19,589 nt of DNA from Actinomycetota bacterium (lineage in GTDB: Bacteria; Actinomycetota; Thermoleophilia; Gaiellales; Gaiellaceae), in contig JACCTQ010000141.1 in the NCBI GenBank assembly GCA_013812265.1, positions 1 through 19,589 of the forward strand. The letters are read 5' to 3'. Positions 14,460 through 19,589 of this stretch are shown piece after piece. The position numbers and the translations under genes were made by a program. Numbering within the stretch: the stretch's first letter is position 1; the number at the start of each line of letters is the position of its first letter. The notes under the pieces are model-generated. The model was not told where the DNA came from. It was given only the letters and a program-made list of their open reading frames with translations, and made no database searches.

Positions 14460-15977
14460 TCAATCGGCTAGCGCCGCCCGAAAGCGATACGTTTGGTTGT
14501 CGTCGAGCGGCGTGCCACTGCACGCCAGTCGTGTCCGCCGCCAGCAGGTAAACCGAGCGCTCGCATTCGTCAGCACGAGGACGACCCGGCTCACCGACGC
14601 TCCGAACGCCACCTTCACGGTGCCGTCACCGGAGAAGCTCAAACGGAATCTCACGATCTGAGGCGCGCCGCTGCGGCGGAGGACCAAAGCCGTCGCCTCG
14701 GATCCCCTCGCCACGCCCGGCAGATCCACCGTGATGGACAACCGACCGGCCGCGGAAACGCCCGCGCCGCGCCGCAGAGACACGTGCCGGTTCGCCATGT
14801 GATCGAGCACCAGCTTCTGCGCGCCCGTTGCCGCCCGGGTACGTGACAGCGTGTACGACCTGGCCGGCGGAGCGCTTGGATAGGCCGAGCCTTGCTCGTA
14901 GAACGACCGCGGTACCGAGTTGACGACGCCGAAGGCGACGAAAACGGAGCGCAGGCTGAACTGCCGCTCGCGGGCGACCGCGTCGACAGCCTCGAGCGAG
15001 TAGAGATCAGGCGCCGCGGCGCTCGCGTCCGCGAGCTCCCACACTCGCCTTATCACTGTGGCGTCACGCGGAGCCCGTTCCGGCGAGAAGAACTCCTCGA
15101 AGAAACGCCAGAACACCCACGATCCGTACTGGTACGGCTCCGACGAGCTCCAGGTGTCGATCGGGACTTCGGGATGGAGGAGCGGGCTGTAGGGGAATCT
15201 CCCGTGAGGCTCGTCCAGCGCGTCGTACACCTCGTCTTCCATCCAGGTGGCCGTCCCCTCGAGGAACCAGCCGTCCTCGGCGGCGTCGTAGCCGAACTGG
15301 ACGGCGTGGAAGAACTCGTGCGCCGCCGTCAGCATGAGCTCGGTGCGTCCCCCGATCGTGGGCGGGCCGAGCTGAGCGAGGGAATAGTCGTCGTCGAGGA
15401 CGCAGTAGCCCGGGACGTCGAAGCCAGTGTATCCGGGCGGTAACTCGGGCGCACAGTAGCCGAGCACCTCGTCTGCGATATCGACGAGGTAGACGTCGAG
15501 GCGCCCATCAGGCCCGTGGTCGGGCAGCGTCACGTCGCTCTTCGGAGGCCGGAAGCCGAACTGCACGATCTCCCTGGCCCAGATCTCCTCCATCACGACC
15601 ATCGTGGTCTCGACCCAGTCCGGCAAGCCGTTCGCGTTGCCGTCGCGAAGAGGAGGCGCATCCCGCCCGCTCTCGGCCCAGTGGACACACACATTCATGC
15701 AGAAGGAGCGGGTCGCCACCCCATACTCGGGACGCTCCAGGAGCGCCTGCGCCCGTGCCCGATCGGCCGGGGTCGCCAGATCGCCCCGCACGAGCGCGAG
15801 ATCCCGCAGAGCGAGCGTCGCCTCCGCAGGCAGGCTGTCCGGCCGGAAGGCGTCTTCCGCCGCGACGAGGGCTGCCTTGGCACGAGTCGCGCTCGATCCC
15901 GGCGCGCCTTCAGCCGCGGCAGCGCCGCAGAGTGCGAAGACGATGCCGGAGAGCAGAACGATGGGCCGAAGGTCCAC
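14460..15977 (-). CDS. Secreted zinc metalloprotease, MXAN_6640-like (HExxH gluzincin)
   Basis: 505 residues from GTG 15977. Signal peptide DLRPIVLLSGIVFALCGAAAA. A pro-segment with AxAALVAAEDAFRPDSLP-type helices leads to a calcium-loop-like DGNANGLPDWVE (112-123). The catalytic centre is AAHEFFHAVQFGYD (His220, Glu221, His224) followed by WFLEGTATWMED, where Glu240 is the likely third zinc ligand. Cys93/97 and Cys175/192 may be disulfides. The last ~120 residues look like a beta-sandwich domain. The frame is open to 16655, but that part antisenses the flavoenzyme and is not protein-like. GTG 15977 sits directly before the signal peptide and 10 bases after a TATTCT -10 box. It would cleave extracellular proteins; the substrate is unknown. 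Confidence 0.85.
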   Translation of the reverse strand: MDLRPIVLLSGIVFALCGAAAAEGAPGSSATRAKAALVAAEDAFRPDSLPAEATLALRDLALVRGDLATPADRARAQALLERPEYGVATRSFCMNVCVHWAESGRDAPPLRDGNANGLPDWVETTMVVMEEIWAREIVQFGFRPPKSDVTLPDHGPDGRLDVYLVDIADEVLGYCAPELPPGYTGFDVPGYCVLDDDYSLAQLGPPTIGGRTELMLTAAHEFFHAVQFGYDAAEDGWFLEGTATWMEDEVYDALDEPHGRFPYSPLLHPEVPIDTWSSSEPYQYGSWVFWRFFEEFFSPERAPRDATVIRRVWELADASAAAPDLYSLEAVDAVARERQFSLRSVFVAFGVVNSVPRSFYEQGSAYPSAPPARSYTLSRTRAATGAQKLVLDHMANRHVSLRRGAGVSAAGRLSITVDLPGVARGSEATALVLRRSGAPQIVRFRLSFSGDGTVKVAFGASVSRVVLVLTNASARFTCWRRTRLACSGTPLDDNQTYRFRAALAD

Positions 15978-15987
15978 GAGTCCAGCG

Positions 15988-16015
15988 AGAATACCGGCAC
16001 TCCGCGGTTTCCCAA
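15988..16015 (-). promoter_or_regulatory. Promoter of the metalloprotease gene (TTGGGA-N16-TATTCT)
   Basis: On the minus strand the -35 TTGGGA is at 16010-16015 and the -10 TATTCT at 15988-15993, with a 16-base spacer. Ten bases separate the -10 from the GTG start, so the leader would be absent or only a few bases. Confidence 0.5.
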
Positions 16016-16016
16016 G

Positions 16017-16022
16017 TAAGCT
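16017..16022 (+). promoter_or_regulatory. -10 box (TAAGCT) for the flavoenzyme gene, leaderless type
   Basis: TAAGCT lies 7 bases before the GTG at 16030; no Shine-Dalgarno is present. It sits back-to-back with the metalloprotease promoter in a 52-bp divergent gap. Confidence 0.4.
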
Positions 16023-16029
16023 CGTCCGC

Positions 16030-17181
16030 GTGCCACGAGCCGTCGTCGTCGGGGCCGGCGTCTTCGGAGCTTCGCTCGCGCACCGCCTGGCGATTCGCGG
16101 CTGGACGGTGACTCTCGTCGAGCAGTACGCGCCCGGCCACGTCCGCGCCGCGTCAGGCGGCGAGTCGCGGTTGCTTCGCTGCTCGCACGGGCCAGATCGC
16201 TGGTACACGCGATCGGCCTGGCGTGCGCGCTCGCTCTGGCAGGAGCTCGAGGAAGAGGCCGGAGAGAGACTGTTCGTCCCGAGCGGCGTGGTCTGGTTCG
16301 CTCGCCGCGCGGACGGCTGGGAGGCCGACAGCGAGGCCGTCTTGGCGGAGGAGCGCGTTCCCTTCGAGCGGATCGCTCCTGATGATGTCGGCCAACTCTT
16401 TCCGAGCTTCGACCCCGACGGGATCGCGTTTGCTCTGCACGAGCCGGCAGCCGGCGTGCTGCGCGCGCGGGACGCCGTCCGCGCGCTCGTGCGACTCGCC
16501 GGCGAGCGCGGTGTGCGCATCGTTCCAGGTGCCGCACGGCCCGCAGGAGCGGCTGCGTCGGTGGACGGTGAGGCGTTGACCGCGGATCGCGTCGTATGGG
16601 CGTGCGGCGCCTGGCTGCCGCGCCTTTTTCCTGATCTGGTGCGCATACGCGTCACGAGACAGGACGTCTACTTCTTCGGCGCGCCGGCCTCCTGGGAAAC
16701 ACCACCCGTCCCCGGCTGGGTGGACTACGACGGAGCGGTCTACGGCCTTGGAGACCTCGACGGGCGAGGAGTGAAGGTCGCTCCCGATCTGGAGGGACCG
16801 GAGCTCGATCCAGACGCGGATCCGCGCAGGGCGTCCGAGGAAGGGGAAGAACGGGCGCGCCGGTACATGCGCCGGCGGTTCCCCGCGCTCGCGGCTGCTC
16901 CGTTGGTGGGAACGAGAAGCTGCCCCTACGCGCTCACCGAGGACACGAATTTTCTGGTTTCCCCACACCCCGAGCACGACGGTGTCTGGCTACTCGGAGG
17001 CGGCTCGGGGCATGGCTTCAAGCACGGGCCTGCGCTCGCCGAGTACGTCTCGGGTCTGCTCGAGGGCGAGGCTTCCCCCGACCCGCGCTTCGGCCTCGCT
17101 CCGCGCACGCCGGCGCACAGCCTTCGCACCGCCGGCACCGAGGGCGAGACCGTGCCGCGCCGCCGGTCGCGGGAGACGTGA
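16030..17181 (+). CDS. FAD-dependent oxidoreductase, monomeric sarcosine oxidase/DAO family
   Basis: 383 residues from GTG 16030. The N-terminal ADP-binding motif AVVVGAGVFGASLAHRLA (GxGxxG at 8-13) with Glu at the end of the second strand (VTLVEQ) marks a DAO-fold flavoprotein. The distal GVWLLGGGSGHGFKHGPALAEY is the C-terminal FAD-binding motif of sarcosine oxidase/N-methyltryptophan oxidase relatives. Cys298 in TRSCPYALTEDTNF aligns with the cysteine that carries covalent FAD in monomeric sarcosine oxidase, so covalent attachment is plausible. It oxidises a secondary or N-methyl amine with O2, releasing H2O2; the substrate is not predictable. The last ~30 residues are Arg/Pro-rich beyond the family end. 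The long frame upstream to 15604 is antisense to the metalloprotease and rejected. tRNA-Cys begins 3 bases after its stop on the other strand. Confidence 0.87.
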   Translation: MPRAVVVGAGVFGASLAHRLAIRGWTVTLVEQYAPGHVRAASGGESRLLRCSHGPDRWYTRSAWRARSLWQELEEEAGERLFVPSGVVWFARRADGWEADSEAVLAEERVPFERIAPDDVGQLFPSFDPDGIAFALHEPAAGVLRARDAVRALVRLAGERGVRIVPGAARPAGAAASVDGEALTADRVVWACGAWLPRLFPDLVRIRVTRQDVYFFGAPASWETPPVPGWVDYDGAVYGLGDLDGRGVKVAPDLEGPELDPDADPRRASEEGEERARRYMRRRFPALAAAPLVGTRSCPYALTEDTNFLVSPHPEHDGVWLLGGGSGHGFKHGPALAEYVSGLLEGEASPDPRFGLAPRTPAHSLRTAGTEGETVPRRRSRET

Positions 17182-17183
17182 GG

Positions 17184-17254
17184 AGGCGCCGAGCGGACTC
17201 GAACCGCTGTACGAGGCTTTGCAGGCCTCTGCCTAACCACTCGGCCACGGCGCC
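17184..17254 (-). tRNA. tRNA-Cys (GCA)
   Basis: A 71-nt cloverleaf on the minus strand. The 7-bp acceptor stem GGCGCCG/CGGCGCC is fully paired, with discriminator U73 as expected for tRNA-Cys. The D arm is GGCCGAGTGGTTAGGC. The anticodon stem GAGGC/GCCTC encloses the loop CTGCAAA, giving anticodon GCA. The T arm contains GGTTCGAGTCC. The CCA tail is not encoded (CCT follows). Confidence 0.96.
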
Positions 17255-17264
17255 GTCGCGCTGG

Positions 17265-17293
17265 ATCGTACCGCCGCGTTGACCGGCGTCGAA
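17265..17293 (-). promoter_or_regulatory. tRNA-Cys promoter (TTCGAC-N17-TACGAT)
   Basis: On the minus strand the -35 TTCGAC is at 17288-17293 and the -10 TACGAT at 17265-17270, with a 17-base spacer. Ten bases separate the -10 from the mature tRNA 5' end, so initiation would fall close to it. The promoter interleaves with that of the divergent DUF11 gene. Confidence 0.55.
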
Positions 17294-17307
17294 CCTCGCA
17301 CTACCCT
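17279..17307 (+). promoter_or_regulatory. Promoter of the DUF11 gene (TTGACC-N17-TACCCT)
   Basis: TTGACC at 17279-17284, a 17-base spacer, TACCCT at 17302-17307: the best housekeeping-sigma promoter in the window. The ATG starts 9 bases after the -10, so the mRNA would be leaderless or have only a few leader bases. Confidence 0.65.
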
Positions 17308-17316
17308 GATTCGTCC

Positions 17317-18066
17317 ATGCGTATGCGGGTGGTCGCAGCGGTCGGAGTGATGGCGCTAGCACTTGGCGCCGGGGACGGGCGCACGGTGGGCGCGCAGTCG
17401 GCCGACGTCTCCGTCACGCTGACCGACTCCCCCGACCCCGTCGAGCTACGACAAAAGCTGACCTACACGATCAACGTCAAGAATCAGGGGCCCGACGACG
17501 CCGCCGAGGTCAGCCTCGCCGTCACCCTTCCTGCGACCTCGACCTTGGTTGTGTTCACTGCCGCGCCATCACGGTGCTCCAGCCGCGAGACCGGGCTTAC
17601 TTGCAACCTCGGCTCGCTTGCGACCGGCGTGGAACGGCGAGTGACCATCACCGTGCAGCCGGAGAGGGCGGGTGCTGCGGTGGCAGAGGTCGTTGCGTCC
17701 TCCACCACGCCGGACCCCGGGAGGGCAAACAACGTGGCTCGCGCGACGACCCAGGTCGCTCGGTTGCGCCTATCCGTGGTGGACAAGGTGCGCATCCCGA
17801 AGACTCCACGCGCCGGGCAGAAGCTCTACATGGCTCTCGGAGTGCAGCGCAGCGATACCGGTGGCCAGCTCGACGCCGGCCGCGTCACGTGCCCCGCACA
17901 GATCGCGGGCCGTGCGGTTCCTGTCCTCGTCCGCGACGCATATCCGTCGCCGACATGCGTGTGGCGCATCCCGATCCGGACAGCGGGAAAGATCTTTCGA
18001 GGCAGGATCACCGTGAGCTTCCGCGGAAGCGTCGCGAGTCTCCGCTTCGCCTTGAAGGTTCGCTAG
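17317..18066 (+). CDS. Secreted DUF11-repeat protein
   Basis: 249 residues. Signal peptide RVVAAVGVMALALGAGDGRTVGA, then an Ig-like DUF11 domain (about 28-145). The hallmarks are ADVSVTLTDSPDPVELRQKLTYTINVKNQGP, VTLPATSTLVV, LTCNLGSLATGVERRVTITVQP and the closing VASSTTPDPGRANN. A second domain (about 150-249; KVRIPKTPRAGQKLYMALGVQRSDTG...GRVTCPAQIAG...CVWRIPIRTAGKIFRGRITVSF) is beta-rich with Cys in GRVTCPA and PTCVW; I know it only as a module in actinobacterial secreted proteins of unknown role. Probably a cell-surface or extracellular structural protein without catalysis. ATG 17317 is chosen because a good promoter ends 9 bases before it; an ATG two codons later is also possible. Confidence 0.82.
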   Translation: MRMRVVAAVGVMALALGAGDGRTVGAQSADVSVTLTDSPDPVELRQKLTYTINVKNQGPDDAAEVSLAVTLPATSTLVVFTAAPSRCSSRETGLTCNLGSLATGVERRVTITVQPERAGAAVAEVVASSTTPDPGRANNVARATTQVARLRLSVVDKVRIPKTPRAGQKLYMALGVQRSDTGGQLDAGRVTCPAQIAGRAVPVLVRDAYPSPTCVWRIPIRTAGKIFRGRITVSFRGSVASLRFALKVR

Positions 18067-18076
18067 GAGGCATCGG

Positions 18077-18181
18077 ATGGCGTACGCCGATCTGGCGCAG
18101 GTCATTGGGCGAGATCACCGAGCGCTGGAGGCGTTCGAGAAGGCAGAAGCCAAGCCTCCTGAGTCGGTATTGCGGCAGTAA
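18077..18181 (+). CDS. Candidate 34-residue small ORF with strong ribosome-binding site
   Basis: AGGAGG (18065-18070) overlaps the stop codon of the DUF11 gene and lies 6 bases before an ATG. It opens a 34-codon frame ending in TAA at 18179-18181. The peptide begins MAYADLAQVIGRDHRALEAFEKAEA and ends KPPESVLRQ; it is charged and probably helical. Such a well-placed Shine-Dalgarno is uncommon in this window, where most starts lack one. It may be a real small protein coupled to the DUF11 gene, or the remnant of a larger one. No family is recognised. Confidence 0.35.
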   Translation: MAYADLAQVIGRDHRALEAFEKAEAKPPESVLRQ

Positions 18182-18282
18182 GACGGCGTGCTCGAGCCAT
18201 CCTCCGGCCGATCCCTCGACTCCCGCAACAGGTGTCGTACGCGGCCTCCACCTGGTCAACGAGTGCGGACGAGTCGTTGAGT

Positions 18283-19589
18283 ATGTCTACTGCTCGGCAC
18301 CTTGTCGGTAGGGACCAAGAGCTCGGAGCAATCCTCCGGCTTCTCGAAGCTTCCGAGCAGCCTTCGGGCGTCGGCGTGCTGTGGGGCGAGGCCGGAATCG
18401 GCAAGACGACGCTGTGGCTGGCCGGCATCGACGCGGCGGCCGCCCAGGGTTACCGGATCATGTCCTCTCGACCATCGGAGGCCGAGACCGGGCTCTCGTT
18501 CGCGGGTCTGGCCGACCTCCTCGGCAATGCCGCCGGCGATGTCTTGCCCGAGCTGCCGCCGATTCAGCAGCGGGCGCTCGCGGCCGCATTGCTGCTCGGG
18601 GAGTCGGGGACGCACGCCGATGACCGCGCGGTGGCCGCCGCTTTCCTCGGAGCATTGCGACTGCTCGCCGGCGACAGACCCGTCTGTCTCGCCGTCGACG
18701 ACGTTCAGTGGCTGGACGCGGCGTCGCTCGCGGCGCTTCGCTACGGGCTCGCCCGCCTAGACCGTGAGCCGGTCGCCGCCCTGTTGGCGGTCCGCGGCGA
18801 TCTGCCGGCCTGGCTGCGCCGCGCCGTGCCCGAGGAGCGACTGCGAACGGTCGAGGTCGGCGGCCTGAGCGTGGGCGCGATTCAGGAGCTACTTCGCGCC
18901 CGCCTCGACGCGACGTTCCCTCGGCCGATCCTGATCAGGCTCTGGGAGACATCGCGCGGCAACCCCTTCTTTGCGCTCGAGCTTGCGACCGCGCTCCAGC
19001 GCAGAGGCGGCACGCTGGCTCCCGGCGAGGAGCTCCCGATTCCTTCCGACCTCGACGAGCTCCTGCACGAGCGCGTCGACGGCCTCAGCGCTGCAGCCCT
19101 CGAGGTCGCGCGCGCCGTCGCTGCGCTCGCCGATCCGACCGTCACCCTCGTGGAATCCGCCGTCGGTTCCCCTACCGATGCCGGTCTCTCCGAGACGCTG
19201 GCTGCACGGATCGTCGAGCTGGACGGCGAGCGCCTGCGGTTCACCCATCCGCTACTGGGATCTGCGGTCGCTGCCCGCCAGACGCCGTCGCGCCGACGGT
19301 CGCTGCACGCTCGGCTCGCAGACATCGTCCCGTCGGCGGAGGAACGAGCTCACCACCTCGCGCTCGCCACGCCCAAGCCGAGCGGCGAGGTCGCCGCTGC
19401 GGTCGAGCAGGCGGCGAAGAACGTCCGCGCCCGAGGAGCAGCCGCTGCCGCCGCCGAGCTGGCCGAGCTGGCAGTTCGCCTCACACCCCCCGAGGATGTC
19501 GAAGACGTTCGCAGGCGCGTCCTCGACTGCGCCGACAGGCACCGCGAGGCAGGCGACGGCCGCCGCGCGATCGCCCAGCTCGAGCAGGC
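18283..19589 (+). CDS. Large ATP-binding regulator of the LuxR/MalT (LAL) type, 3' end beyond the window
   Basis: The frame is open from ATG 18283 to the right edge (435 codons, no stop). It begins with STARHLVGRDQELGAILRLLE, the sensor entry typical of AAA_16/STAND ATPases. Walker A is GEAGIGKTT with Lys41; Walker B is CLAVDDVQWLD with Asp139/Asp140. Next come GNPFFALELATAL (the sensor-2-like GNPLfa motif of LAL proteins) and RFTHPLLGSAVAARQTPSRRRSLHARLADIV, leading into TPR-like helical repeats (AAAELAELAVRLTPPED...). In complete relatives of about 900 residues a LuxR helix-turn-helix closes the protein; that part is not in the window. It is probably a signal-responsive transcription activator; target and ligand are unknown. 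The 101 bases before it, after the small ORF, show no clear promoter or Shine-Dalgarno. Confidence 0.88.
   Translation, partial: MSTARHLVGRDQELGAILRLLEASEQPSGVGVLWGEAGIGKTTLWLAGIDAAAAQGYRIMSSRPSEAETGLSFAGLADLLGNAAGDVLPELPPIQQRALAAALLLGESGTHADDRAVAAAFLGALRLLAGDRPVCLAVDDVQWLDAASLAALRYGLARLDREPVAALLAVRGDLPAWLRRAVPEERLRTVEVGGLSVGAIQELLRARLDATFPRPILIRLWETSRGNPFFALELATALQRRGGTLAPGEELPIPSDLDELLHERVDGLSAAALEVARAVAALADPTVTLVESAVGSPTDAGLSETLAARIVELDGERLRFTHPLLGSAVAARQTPSRRRSLHARLADIVPSAEERAHHLALATPKPSGEVAAAVEQAAKNVRARGAAAAAAELAELAVRLTPPEDVEDVRRRVLDCADRHREAGDGRRAIAQLEQ

Noticed and set aside
15604..16029. Upstream extension of the flavoenzyme frame
   Set aside because: The family begins at the dinucleotide-binding motif just after GTG 16030. 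The upstream part is antisense to the metalloprotease signal region.
15978..16655. N-terminal extension of the metalloprotease frame (to 731 codons)
   Set aside because: The extension is antisense to the flavoenzyme N-terminus and Ser/Arg/Pro-rich. A signal peptide and a promoter place the start at 15977.

Overview
The window is compact, GC-rich DNA from a bacterial chromosome. GTG and TTG starts are common, gene gaps are short, and several genes seem to begin a few bases after a TANNNT -10 box (leaderless style). It also carries the GatCAB amidotransferase, an Rpf-like resuscitation factor and many secreted proteins with Cys-rich tails. Together these suggest Actinomycetota, probably a deep-branching soil or freshwater lineage such as Thermoleophilia (Gaiellales or Solirubrobacterales). 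The taxonomy is inferred from style and gene families, not from a marker comparison.

Layout, left edge to centre. Positions 1-162 form a large imperfect palindrome (a MITE- or REP-like hairpin element). It lies directly against a degenerate C-terminal piece of a metallophosphoesterase (to 656). On the minus strand a class V aminotransferase, serA and an isoprenylcysteine-methyltransferase-like membrane enzyme form an operon (3903 to 692); the first two probably make serine. Diverging from it is a small polytopic membrane protein (3962-4570), followed by a secreted Rpf-like lytic enzyme (4720-5253). A conserved one-TM protein (5848-5291) faces the Rpf gene.

The minus-strand block 10374-5917 is housekeeping: folD, a cold-shock protein, then gatC, gatA and gatB. 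An 11-bp perfect hairpin separates csp from gatC. Divergent from folD is a plus-strand pair: a ferritin-like di-iron protein and a divergent HMG-CoA-reductase homologue. After these come two tandem 56-bp hairpin repeats and a hotdog-fold thioesterase.

The right third is rich in secreted proteins: a TolB-propeller/RTX protein (13215-14459), a zinc metalloprotease of the MXAN_6640 type ending head-on against it (15977-14460), a sarcosine-oxidase-like flavoenzyme (16030-17181), tRNA-Cys(GCA) on the minus strand (17254-17184), and a DUF11-domain secreted protein (17317-18066). The window ends inside a large LuxR/MalT-type ATPase regulator (18283 onward, cut by the right edge).

Most genes are ordinary. 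The items most worth a second look are the terminal hairpin element and the gene it abuts, the HMG-CoA-reductase-like/di-iron pair, the tandem hairpin repeats, and the recurring leaderless-type promoters, including two interleaved divergent promoters between tRNA-Cys and the DUF11 gene. No CRISPR array, prophage, insertion-sequence transposase or defence locus was seen.
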